Part shown: positions 34,874 to 42,449 of the stretch, piece after piece
Layout of the letters: each line of letters begins with the position of its first letter
How positions within the stretch are numbered: position 1 is the stretch's first letter
Notes under the pieces: model-generated
Databases searched by the model: none
Told to the model about the DNA's origin: nothing
What the model saw: the letters and a program-made list of their open reading frames with translations, nothing else
Assembly (NCBI RefSeq): GCF_014145635.1
Contig: NZ_JACHTC010000001.1
Coordinates: 1-64,000 of the forward strand
Origin: Myroides sp. WP-1
Lineage (GTDB): Bacteria > Bacteroidota > Bacteroidia > Flavobacteriales > Flavobacteriaceae
Reading direction: 5' to 3'
DNA: 64,000 nt
Translations under genes and position numbers: made by a program

Positions 34874-36565
34874 ATGAAGAAAACAAAAGCACTAGGCCCT
34901 ATATTAGAGGAACAGACTGTAGATTTACTTGTCGTCGGATCTGGAACAGGTTTAACAGCAGCGCTTGCTGCGCACGAATTTGGACTCTCAACACTTGTGA
35001 TTGAAAAAACACCATACGTTGGGGGTTCCACAGCACTTTCGGGAGGAGCATTTTGGATTCCAGGGAATCAAGTACTGCAGAAAGATGGATCTAAAGACCA
35101 AGTAAAAGAGGGAGAGAAATATTTAGATGCCGTAGTTAATAGAGACTGTCCAACGGCTCGATGGCAAGCTTTTTTACAAGAAGGAAATGCTACTATTGCA
35201 ATGTTGTATCGTCAAACTGCCCTGAAGTTCTTTTGGGCGAAAGGATATTCCGATTATCACCCAGAAAATCCAGGAGGATCAGCTATGGGGAGAACTTGTG
35301 AATCCAAACCTTTCAATTTAAATCGCCTAGGAGTTGAAAAAGAACGTTTCCGATATGGGAAAATGGAAGCTCCTTTACCCATGCCTGTTACGGGATATGA
35401 CTACAAATGGATTAATTTAATGTTGAAAAAACCCTTAAAGGCTTTTCCAATTATATTGAAGCGCTTGTTTCAAGGGGTTGGAGGACTTTTGATAGGTAAA
35501 AAACTAGTAGCAGGTGGACAGGCTATTGCAGCGGGTATGTTTGATGGGGTCATTCGAGCGGGTATTCCAGTGTATACTCAGGCAAGTTTGACTTCTCTTC
35601 TCTATGATGGAACTCGTGTTACTGGAGCTGTCGTAAAGCAAAATGGCAAAGATGTAACGATTCACGCTAGAAAAGGTGTGATTTTAGCTGCTGGAGGTTT
35701 TGATCACAATATGCCTATGCGTCAGCATTATCAATCTCCTAATTTGGTTGCTAATTTGAGTTTGGGAGCGGAAGGGAATACGGGAGATGCTATTACTATG
35801 GCAGAACACTTGGGAGGAATGCTTGATAATATGAAAGAATCTTGGTGGTTTCCTGCCGTAGCACCACTAAAGAAAGGTGGGGATCCTCAAGTATTGTTGG
35901 CAGAACGCTCTCTTCCTGGAAGTTTTATGATTAATGCCAAAGGAAAGCGATTTATCAATGAAGCAACGGATTATATGACGTTTGGGCAGACTTTACTCAA
36001 ACTCGAACAAGAGCAGCAAGCTGTAGGTGAAATGTGGCTTATTTTTGACCAAAAATATAGAAATCAATATCTTTTGGCAGGTGCTGTATTCCCCATGATG
36101 AATATTCCAAAAGAATGGTATGAGGCTAAAATTGCTTTTAAGGCTCATGACGCAGAAGATTTAGCCAAGCAAATGGGTATATCTGAAAAAATATTTACTG
36201 AAACTTACCAGCGTTTTAATACTTTAGCACAAAAGGGACGCGATGAGGATTTTCATAAAGGCGACAGCGCCTATGACCAGTATTATGGAGATCCAACAGT
36301 TAAACCTAACCCGTGTTTACGCCCTTTAAAAGGAAAATTATATGCGGTAAAAGTGGTGCTCTCTGATTTGGGAACTTGTGGTGGATTAATGACGGATGAA
36401 CATGGTATAGTATTGCGTGAAAATCAGCAAAAGATAGATGGACTTTACGCCATTGGAAATACAGCAGCTAACGTTTTTGGACAAGTATATCCAGGAGCAG
36501 GAGCAACCATCGGCCAAGGAATGGTATTTGGCTATATCGCCGCTAAACACGCCGCAAGTGTATAA
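34874..36565 (+). CDS. FAD-dependent oxidoreductase, 3-ketosteroid-dehydrogenase/fumarate-reductase type
   Basis: 563-aa flavoprotein. The dinucleotide motif VDLLVVGSGTGLTAALAA is near the N-terminus, followed by VIEKTPYVGGSTALSGGAFWIPGN, as in KstD and flavocytochrome-c-like enzymes. The C-terminus has the FAD-closing block YAIGNTAANVFGQVYPGAGATIGQG (first part). It probably dehydrogenates steroid-like or other cyclic ketones; the true substrate is unknown. The ATG at 34874 is chosen since only this start gives a family-like N-terminus. Monocistronic. Confidence 0.85.
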   Translation: MKKTKALGPILEEQTVDLLVVGSGTGLTAALAAHEFGLSTLVIEKTPYVGGSTALSGGAFWIPGNQVLQKDGSKDQVKEGEKYLDAVVNRDCPTARWQAFLQEGNATIAMLYRQTALKFFWAKGYSDYHPENPGGSAMGRTCESKPFNLNRLGVEKERFRYGKMEAPLPMPVTGYDYKWINLMLKKPLKAFPIILKRLFQGVGGLLIGKKLVAGGQAIAAGMFDGVIRAGIPVYTQASLTSLLYDGTRVTGAVVKQNGKDVTIHARKGVILAAGGFDHNMPMRQHYQSPNLVANLSLGAEGNTGDAITMAEHLGGMLDNMKESWWFPAVAPLKKGGDPQVLLAERSLPGSFMINAKGKRFINEATDYMTFGQTLLKLEQEQQAVGEMWLIFDQKYRNQYLLAGAVFPMMNIPKEWYEAKIAFKAHDAEDLAKQMGISEKIFTETYQRFNTLAQKGRDEDFHKGDSAYDQYYGDPTVKPNPCLRPLKGKLYAVKVVLSDLGTCGGLMTDEHGIVLRENQQKIDGLYAIGNTAANVFGQVYPGAGATIGQGMVFGYIAAKHAASV

Positions 36566-36642
36566 AAAATGCAACACAAACAGCCGATGTAGTTGACCTA
36601 AATTAAGAAGAAGATTAGGAAACAATGAAAATATAAAAATGT

Positions 36643-36675
36643 AAAAAGCCAATTCTAGATCAGGATTGGCTTTTT
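36643..36675. terminator. Terminator between convergent genes
   Basis: AAAAAGCCAAT (36643-36653) pairs with ATTGGCTTTTT (36665-36675). It separates the flavoprotein gene from the convergent GNAT gene and can serve both. Confidence 0.8.
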
Positions 36676-36705
36676 CTGTCTGATGATCACCTGTCAACGA
36701 CTAAT

Positions 36706-37194
36706 TTATTGTCCTTTTTTTAAAATTAATTTCTCTGTAGGTAAGCCATCTTCTTCACCAACGAAGTAACTTTTAAACCCAAATTTTTCTAGTAGCTTTT
36801 TAGAAGCAAGATTGGCTGGATCAATTAATCCAATGATAGGAGTTGAAGGATGTGTGCGTTCAGCAATAGCCAATAAAGCTTTGCATATTTTTGTACCATA
36901 GCCCTTTCCCCAATATTTTTCTTGAAGAATATAGCCGATTTCTAATTGCGTATTATCGCGTTTGTTCCACTCCATTTTTCCATCGCCTAAATAGATTCCT
37001 TGATCGTATATTTTGAAATAACCCAATGCCGGATCGATTGCATTGACCTCGAGAATGGAGTCGAATTTTTTTCTTGCTTGTTCTTCCGTTAGGCCTTGAC
37101 CTGATACATAACGCATGACGTTATCATCTTGTACAAGAGAATAAAAAACAGCAAAATCAGCAGCTGTATATCGGATAAGTTGAAAGGCTTCCAT
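36706..37194 (-). CDS. GNAT acetyltransferase, RimJ/RimL type
   Basis: About 162-aa acetyltransferase. FQLIRYTAADFAVFYSLVQD opens the Acetyltransf_3 domain; the acetyl-CoA loop is LQEKYWGKGYGTKICKAL, followed by NLASKKLLEKFGF. The ATG at 37194 (MEAFQLIRY) is preferred to a longer frame whose N-terminus is hydrophobic and unlike the family. It is divergent from the sigma-54 activator gene. Substrate unknown. Confidence 0.88.
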   Translation of the reverse strand: MEAFQLIRYTAADFAVFYSLVQDDNVMRYVSGQGLTEEQARKKFDSILEVNAIDPALGYFKIYDQGIYLGDGKMEWNKRDNTQLEIGYILQEKYWGKGYGTKICKALLAIAERTHPSTPIIGLIDPANLASKKLLEKFGFKSYFVGEEDGLPTEKLILKKGQ

Positions 37195-37359
37195 AGGTTG
37201 TTTTAAAAATAGAAACAAAGATAAGATTTTGAAGAGATAAGAAAAAGAAGGAGTTAAAAGATATATACTAAAAATAGTAAACTTCCATCTTGTTGATAAA
37301 CTTCGCACTATAGTTGAAGATTGTTTTATACCTTTAACTTTCTTAAAAATGGTTGTCGT

Positions 37360-38709
37360 ATGGTGCAGTCTAAAATACTTATTATTGATGATGAAGATAA
37401 ATTGCGCAAGCTTTTATCTCGAATTATAGAACTAGAAGGCTTTGAAGTATATCAGGCCGAAAATGTAAAAGTCGGAACGAAAAAATTAGCACAATATCCT
37501 ATTGATGTTGTGCTTTGTGATGTTAAGTTACCCGATGGTAATGGTGTTGCTTTTGTAGAACAAATTAAATTGGCTCATCCTACCGTTGAGGTTATTCTCC
37601 TTACCGCCTATGGAAATATTCCCGATGGGGTACAAGCCATAAAAAATGGCGCTTTTGATTATATCACGAAGGGAGACGACAATAATAAGATATTGCCACT
37701 GTTATACCGGGCACTAGAAAGGGTAAAGATCAATCGCAACTTGGAGCAAACAAAAGGAGAGCATTCAACACAAACGCATAGTTTTGATCAGATCACGGGG
37801 CAATCTATGCCTTTAATGGCCGCGATTAACTTAGCAAAACGAGTGGCACCAACGCAAGCAACTGTTTTGCTTACCGGAGAAACGGGCACGGGAAAAGAGG
37901 TATTTGCTCAAGCAATTCATCGAGCTAGTACAAGGGCGAATTCAACTTTTGTTGCACTCAACTGTTCTGCTATTAGCAAGGATCTATTGGAGAGTGAATT
38001 GTTTGGTCATAAAGCGGGTTCTTTTACCAATGCCATGAAAGATCAAAAAGGACTATTTGAAGAAGCACATCAAGGAACATTGTTTTTGGATGAAATAGGT
38101 GAAATGCCCATACTCTTACAAGCCAAGTTACTTCGTGTACTTGAAACGGGTGAATTCTTAAAAGTAGGAGATACTAAACCAACCAAAGTAGATGTTCGAA
38201 TTATAGCGGCTACGAATAGGGCGTTTGATGTAGTTATAAAAGAAGGGTTGTTTAGAGAAGATCTCTATTACCGTCTATCTGTATTTGAGATTCACTTACC
38301 TCCTCTACGAGAACGTATAGAGGATATCCCTTTGTTGGCAGAGCGATTTAGATCCTTTTTTACTCAAGAGCAAAGCAATGGAGTGCAATCGATCGCCAAA
38401 GAAGCATTGGATGCTTTAAAGCATTACGCTTGGCCCGGAAATAGCAGAGAATTGCGCAATGCTATAGAACGTGCCTCAATATTGTGTACACAGACTGAAA
38501 TACAACTCGCTGATCTGCCATATGAAATACAACAGCAAGGAGCAACTGCCCCAAATGGAAATACGGCTCTAGATTTGGCAACTGTAGAAAAATTACATAT
38601 TCAACGAGTATTGCAACATACGAAAGGTAATAAAACCAAAACAGCCGAATTACTCGGTATTGCCTTAACTACTTTGTATCGCAAAATGACAGAATATCAC
38701 ATCACCTAA
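37360..38709 (+). CDS. NtrC-type sigma-54-dependent response regulator
   Basis: 449-aa activator with an N-terminal receiver (IIDDE, phospho-acceptor Asp54 in VLCDVKLPDG, Lys in YITKGDD), an AAA+ domain with Walker A GETGTGKE and Walker B GTLFLDEIGEM, and a Fis-type HTH at the C-terminus (KTKTAELLGIALTTLYRKM). The sigma-54-contact loop reads GSFTNA rather than the canonical GAFTGA. It lies 2 kb upstream of the kdp operon, which has a good sigma-54 promoter and a kinase without its own regulator, so it probably controls kdp. ATG at 37360 chosen. Confidence 0.9.
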   Translation: MVQSKILIIDDEDKLRKLLSRIIELEGFEVYQAENVKVGTKKLAQYPIDVVLCDVKLPDGNGVAFVEQIKLAHPTVEVILLTAYGNIPDGVQAIKNGAFDYITKGDDNNKILPLLYRALERVKINRNLEQTKGEHSTQTHSFDQITGQSMPLMAAINLAKRVAPTQATVLLTGETGTGKEVFAQAIHRASTRANSTFVALNCSAISKDLLESELFGHKAGSFTNAMKDQKGLFEEAHQGTLFLDEIGEMPILLQAKLLRVLETGEFLKVGDTKPTKVDVRIIAATNRAFDVVIKEGLFREDLYYRLSVFEIHLPPLRERIEDIPLLAERFRSFFTQEQSNGVQSIAKEALDALKHYAWPGNSRELRNAIERASILCTQTEIQLADLPYEIQQQGATAPNGNTALDLATVEKLHIQRVLQHTKGNKTKTAELLGIALTTLYRKMTEYHIT

Positions 38710-38725
38710 AATAAGAACAGTGAAG

Positions 38726-38803
38726 TTGGCCTAAAAAAGCCAAGTTTACAAAATTGGTCTAAAAAGGCCAATTTTATGAAATTGGCCTTTTTAGACCAAT
38801 TTT
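38726..38803. promoter_or_regulatory. Three 18-bp palindromes at exact 28-bp spacing
   Basis: TTGGCCTAAAAAAGCCAA at 38726-38743, TTGGTCTAAAAAGGCCAA at 38754-38771 and its mirror TTGGCCTTTTTAGACCAA at 38782-38799. The last two form a perfect 25-bp inverted repeat (38750-38774 with 38779-38803, loop TATG). The third site overlaps the likely -33 element of the SatD promoter, so repressor operators are the simplest reading. The big hairpin, followed by T residues, could also end transcription of the activator gene. Confidence 0.8.
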
Positions 38804-38815
38804 TTAGTATATTTG
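38782..38815 (+). promoter_or_regulatory. Candidate promoter of the satD-DUF3307 operon
   Basis: TATATTTG at 38808-38815 fits the -7 pattern. TTG at 38782-38784, inside the third palindrome, could be the -33 box, with about 22 bp spacing. The ATG follows at 38835. Confidence 0.5.
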
Positions 38816-38834
38816 TAGGTATAGAGGAAAAAAT

Positions 38835-39440
38835 ATGATAGCAGTAATAACGGGAGACATTGTAAATTCAAGAAAAGTTAGTCCTAACGATTGGCAACCT
38901 CGACTGAAATCTTTTTTAGAAAGTCAAATTGACGATGCTTCTAAATGGGATATCTATAGAGGAGATAGTTTTCAGATCGAAACCTCGGTAGACACGGTTT
39001 TGGAACTTGTACTAATGATCAAAGCTTTAATTAAACACAGTAATAACCTCGATGTTAGAATGAGCATCGGTATAGGGGAACAAAGTTACACCTCGGAAAA
39101 CGTAAAAGAATCTTATGGTCCAGCCTTTATTTATTCTGGTGAAGCTTTTGAAGAATTAAAGGATAAAACGCTGCATATTAAAACGACAAATAAGGATTTT
39201 GATGATTATTTTTATCCCATCTTGAGATTGGTTAGCTTTATTGCAGATCAATGGAAACCCGCAACGGCCGAAACTGTATTCTACGCTTTACACAATAAAA
39301 ATATGCTGCAAAAAGAAATTGCAGTATTGATGAATAAGGATAGTACCACAATCAATAAAGCGCTGAAAAGAGCAGCCTACGATGAAATTAATGATGTATT
39401 AAAACTATATACTAATAAAGTAAAACAATGCTTCTCTTAA
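38835..39440 (+). CDS. SatD-family protein with C-terminal helix-turn-helix
   Basis: 201-aa protein recognised as SatD-like by MIAVITGDIVNSRKV and IYRGDSFQIE. The first two-thirds recall a class III nucleotide cyclase core: AVITGDIV resembles the metal Asp strand (Asp8), RGDSFQ the second metal Asp loop (Asp44), RMSIGIGE the following strand and GPAFIYSGEAF the nucleotide-side helix. That likeness is my own reading. The C-terminus (QKEIAVLMNKDSTTINKALK) looks like a sigma-region-4-type HTH, which could bind the palindromes upstream. It overlaps the DUF3307 gene by 13 bp. Confidence 0.75.
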   Translation: MIAVITGDIVNSRKVSPNDWQPRLKSFLESQIDDASKWDIYRGDSFQIETSVDTVLELVLMIKALIKHSNNLDVRMSIGIGEQSYTSENVKESYGPAFIYSGEAFEELKDKTLHIKTTNKDFDDYFYPILRLVSFIADQWKPATAETVFYALHNKNMLQKEIAVLMNKDSTTINKALKRAAYDEINDVLKLYTNKVKQCFS

Positions 39441-40138
39441 CTATAAAAATCGTACTGGCGCATCTACTTGGCGATTTTGTTCTACAAACAGATCAAATGG
39501 TAAGGGAGATCAAGGATAAAGGAATACGATCGCGTTTTCTTTTTATCCATGTCCTCATTCACCTGATGCTGCTATTGCTTGTCACTGGGTTTGAACGTAC
39601 GTTCATCTTAGGTGTATGGATGTTGGCGATCTCTCACCTGATAATCGATGTATTCACTAAAACGTATCTGACACAAAAAATAAGCGGAATTAAGGTTCTA
39701 TTGATTGATCAAGGACTTCATGGATTAAGTATTGCAGGATTTATCTATTATTATACTCCTTATACGGTAGATTGGTCCCTGTTGATAGGAAAGAACGCTT
39801 TAGTTTTATATAGTGCCTTGGTGTTATTGATTTACGTTTCACCTATTGTCATCAAAAAAATTATTGAACAATTTTCTTTCACCGTACCCAATAACGGCTT
39901 GGATAATGCTGGTAAATACATCGGTATTTTAGAGCGTTTATTTATCTTTTTATTTGTTGTATTTCAACGATGGGAAGGTATTGGCTTCTTATTAGCTGCT
40001 AAATCTATTTTTAGGTTTGGCGACTTAAAAGCAAATAAAGAAATAAAACTAACAGAGTATATCTTAATAGGCACTTTGTTAAGTTTTGGTTTAGGCATTG
40101 GTATCGCTTTACTCTATCGCTTTATTGTTGCGCTATAA
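39428..40138 (+). CDS. DUF3307 membrane protein
   Basis: 236-aa integral membrane protein with about seven hydrophobic helices. The conserved N-terminal LAHLLGDFVLQTDQMV, SHLIIDVFTK and LIDQGLHG motifs, rich in His and Asp, are typical of DUF3307. It is translationally coupled to the SatD gene (13-bp overlap) and ends before a perfect 18-bp-stem terminator, so the two form a self-contained operon. The His/Asp residues near membrane boundaries could bind metal. Function unknown. Confidence 0.8.
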   Translation: MLLLTIKIVLAHLLGDFVLQTDQMVREIKDKGIRSRFLFIHVLIHLMLLLLVTGFERTFILGVWMLAISHLIIDVFTKTYLTQKISGIKVLLIDQGLHGLSIAGFIYYYTPYTVDWSLLIGKNALVLYSALVLLIYVSPIVIKKIIEQFSFTVPNNGLDNAGKYIGILERLFIFLFVVFQRWEGIGFLLAAKSIFRFGDLKANKEIKLTEYILIGTLLSFGLGIGIALLYRFIVAL

Positions 40139-40221
40139 CAACCAATACTCCATTTAGTTCAGCAATAAATACGCTAAGAAGAGGTTCTAGCTGTGCGAAT
40201 CCCTATCATTTTGAACGACAT

Positions 40222-40260
40222 AAAAAATAAACCCTATCATTTTGATAGGGTTTATTTTTT
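40222..40260 (+). terminator. Terminator of the satD-DUF3307 operon
   Basis: A perfect 18-bp stem from 40222-40239 and 40243-40260 (core AACCCTATCA/TGATAGGGTT) with a 3-nt loop and T-run. It lies upstream of the kdp promoter. Confidence 0.88.
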
Positions 40261-40324
40261 GGTATATGTAGTGTTTTTTGTATAAACATTTGATTAGTAG
40301 TAGATTATATGTAATGTGCCAAAT

Positions 40325-40341
40325 TTGGTACGCTATTCGCC
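40325..40341 (+). promoter_or_regulatory. Sigma-54 (-24/-12) promoter of the kdp operon
   Basis: TTGGTACGCTATTCGCC has the invariant GG (40327-40328), exactly 10 bp, then GC (40339-40340), close to TGGCACG-N4-TTGC. Transcription should start near 40352. A short palindrome CCAAATTTGG (40319-40328 region) overlaps its -24 side. The sigma-54 activator at 37360 is the natural partner. Confidence 0.75.
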
Positions 40342-40365
40342 TATTCTTGAACAAAACAAATCAAA

Positions 40366-40473
40366 ATGAAAACACAAGCAATGACCCAGCGCAGTAGGCG
40401 AAACTACCTATTGCTATGCAACCAAATCTCAGCGTTAAGCGCAAGAACTAATCAAATTAATCTAAATCCTTAA
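40366..40473 (+). CDS. Possible 35-aa leader peptide in the kdp transcript
   Basis: ATG at 40366 to TAA at 40473. It is basic (MTQRSRRNYLLL) and has no TM helix or known family. It is the first ORF after the predicted sigma-54 start and ends 3 bp before the next ORF. It may be only a chance frame. No conservation can be checked here. Confidence 0.3.
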   Translation: MKTQAMTQRSRRNYLLLCNQISALSARTNQINLNP

Positions 40474-40476
40474 CTC

Positions 40477-40560
40477 ATGACCTTTTTAGCGTGCATCGTT
40501 TTAGGCATTGTATGTTTTGTGTTGTTTTACAAGGCCATACAATTTTTTGAAAACTTATAA
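40477..40560 (+). CDS. 27-aa predicted membrane peptide upstream of kdpF
   Basis: One TM helix (MTFLACIVLGIVCFVLFYKA) with a short charged tail ending FFENL. It is too short for standard gene callers. It sits 3 bp after the preceding ORF and 12 bp before kdpF, in the same orientation, so it looks like a genuine operon member. It could be a second KdpF-like peptide, since KdpF is also a single helix, but it lacks the KPEKF ending. Confidence 0.5.
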   Translation: MTFLACIVLGIVCFVLFYKAIQFFENL

Positions 40561-40572
40561 AATTCAACCCTC

Positions 40573-40650
40573 ATGATTGTATTATTAATTATAGCCCTGG
40601 CAGTATTTGCCTATCTGTGTTATGTCTTACTCAAACCAGAAAAATTTTAA
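40573..40650 (+). CDS. kdpF: KdpF small subunit of the potassium pump
   Basis: 25-aa single-helix lipid-like peptide that stabilises the KdpABC complex. The sequence ends YLCYVLLKPEKF, the hallmark of KdpF (usual length 25-29 aa). It is located directly upstream of kdpA as in other kdp operons. Its 3' end overlaps a further small ORF at 40622 by 29 bp in another frame. Confidence 0.85.
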   Translation: MIVLLIIALAVFAYLCYVLLKPEKF

Positions 40651-40747
40651 AAATACCGTCAAGGAAATTGGCGTAGCAGTTTTAGTCTTTACGATGATTT
40701 ATGGCATCGTATATCTCATTCATCAGATTGTAGTATTAATTGATTAA
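40622..40747 (+). CDS. 41-aa predicted membrane peptide overlapping kdpF
   Basis: ATG at 40622 inside kdpF (other frame) to TAA at 40747, just 5 bp before kdpA. A polar N-terminus (MSYSNQKNFKNTVKEIG) is followed by one strong TM helix (VAVLVFTMIYGIVYLIHQIV). The position and the helix argue for a real small subunit or regulator of the pump. No family is recognised, and chance overlap cannot be excluded. Confidence 0.5.
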   Translation: MSYSNQKNFKNTVKEIGVAVLVFTMIYGIVYLIHQIVVLID

Positions 40748-40752
40748 GTAAA

Positions 40753-42447
40753 ATGAATACAGAAGTAATTGGGATTATAGTCACCTTTTTAGTGGCTATT
40801 GGAATTTCCATTCCCTTGGGAAAATATATCGCAAAAGTCTATGGAGGTCAATCTACTTGCTTAGATCGTCTCTTGACTCCTATAGAAAATTTACTCTATA
40901 CAAGCAGTAAAATAAAACCAGAAGAAGGAATGAACTGGAAACAGCATTTAGTAGCTCTGCTAACGATTAATGCTGTTTGGTTTGTCATCGGATTTATTTT
41001 GTTAGTCACACAGGGATCACTGCCCTTAAATCCGGATAACAATCCGAGTATGTCGCCAGATTTAGCTTTTAATACTATTATTTCTTTCTTAGTAAACTGC
41101 AACTTGCAACACTATGCTGGAGAAACAGGAGTAACCTATCTTACACAAATGGTATTGATGTTTCTGCAATTTGTTAGTGCTGCAACAGGAATGGCAGCTG
41201 CGGTTGTAGTATTTGAAGCATTTAAGCACAAAACAACTACTGTATTAGGTAATTTCTATGTGTATTTTGTAAAATCATTAACTCGTATTTTGTTGCCTCT
41301 AAGTTTTATTGTTGCAGTAATTTTGATTTTTCAAGGCACACCAATGACCTTTGAAGGCAAGGATAGCATCACAGGTATAGAAGGGCAACAGGTTGAGGTT
41401 TCTCGTGGTCCAGCGGCAGCATTTATTGCAATTAAACACTTGGGAACAAATGGTGGAGGATTCTTCGGAACCAATTCAGCACACCCCCTTGAAAACCCAA
41501 CCTACGTGACCAATATGATTGAAATGATTGCTCAATTGATCATTCCTTTAGCTATGGTATTTGCCTTTGGTTATTACATCAATCGCAAGCGTTTCTCTTG
41601 GATGATCTTTGGCGTAATGACTTTAGGGTTCATATGTTTAGCAATTCCCAATGTCGTAATGGAAGCAAATGGCAATCCGAATATTACTGCCATGGGTATT
41701 GACAATTCTTTAGGTGCAATGGAAGGAAAAGAAGTGCGAATCGGAGCTACTTCTTCTGGTTTTTGGAGTATTGTAACAACTGTGATCTCTACTGGTTCGG
41801 TGAATGCCATGCACGATAGTACAATGCCTTTGTCGGGAATGAATCAATTGTTAGCTATGATGATCAACTCTTTTTATGGTGGAGTGGGAGTTGGCATACT
41901 CAATTTCTTTGTTTTCATCGTACTAGCTGTATTTATTAGTGGATTAATGGTTGGAAGGACACCCGAACTATTTGGTAAGAAAATAGAAGCTAAAGAAATG
42001 AAAATCGCCATGGTTATAGCTCTTATTCACCCGCTTTTAATTCTGAGCAGTACGGCTTTGGGTGTCGCTTTTCCATCGATGACACAAGATACGTTAAACA
42101 ATCCGTCGTTTCACGGATTTAGTGAAATACTCTATGAGTACACCTCAGCTGCCGCTAATAATGGAAGCGGATTTGAAGGTCTAGCAGACAATACGCTATG
42201 GTGGAATTTCTCTACAGGTATTGTCCTGTTACTAGGGCGTTTTCTCCCGATTATTGGACCCGTTGCCCTCGCTGGTTTCTTAGCTCAAAAGAACTATGTG
42301 CCTGAGAGTGCAGGTACTTTAGCTACTGATACCGCGACGTTTGGAACCATTGTATTAACCGTGATCTTACTTGTAGCCGCTTTAGCATTCTTCCCCGTTT
42401 TAACTTTAGGACCTATTGCGGATTACTTTACCTTAACAAGTTTATAA
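40753..42447 (+). CDS. kdpA: Potassium-transporting ATPase subunit KdpA
   Basis: 564-aa channel-like subunit that binds K+ and passes it to KdpB. About ten TM helices. Selectivity-filter-like segments are visible: [11 protein letters not shown] (first), [15 protein letters not shown] (second), [20 protein letters not shown] (third) and [10 protein letters not shown]. The length is normal for the family. It is the first large gene of the operon and is followed 2 bp later by kdpB. Expression is expected under potassium limitation. Confidence 0.97.
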   Translation: MNTEVIGIIVTFLVAIGISIPLGKYIAKVYGGQSTCLDRLLTPIENLLYTSSKIKPEEGMNWKQHLVALLTINAVWFVIGFILLVTQGSLPLNPDNNPSMSPDLAFNTIISFLVNCNLQHYAGETGVTYLTQMVLMFLQFVSAATGMAAAVVVFEAFKHKTTTVLGNFYVYFVKSLTRILLPLSFIVAVILIFQGTPMTFEGKDSITGIEGQQVEVSRGPAAAFIAIKHLGTNGGGFFGTNSAHPLENPTYVTNMIEMIAQLIIPLAMVFAFGYYINRKRFSWMIFGVMTLGFICLAIPNVVMEANGNPNITAMGIDNSLGAMEGKEVRIGATSSGFWSIVTTVISTGSVNAMHDSTMPLSGMNQLLAMMINSFYGGVGVGILNFFVFIVLAVFISGLMVGRTPELFGKKIEAKEMKIAMVIALIHPLLILSSTALGVAFPSMTQDTLNNPSFHGFSEILYEYTSAAANNGSGFEGLADNTLWWNFSTGIVLLLGRFLPIIGPVALAGFLAQKNYVPESAGTLATDTATFGTIVLTVILLVAALAFFPVLTLGPIADYFTLTSL

Positions 42448-42449
42448 AA

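Noticed and set aside
40352..40560. Riboswitch (potassium or c-di-AMP) in the kdp leader
   Set aside because: Only short weak stems; no match to a known riboswitch core that I can recognise.
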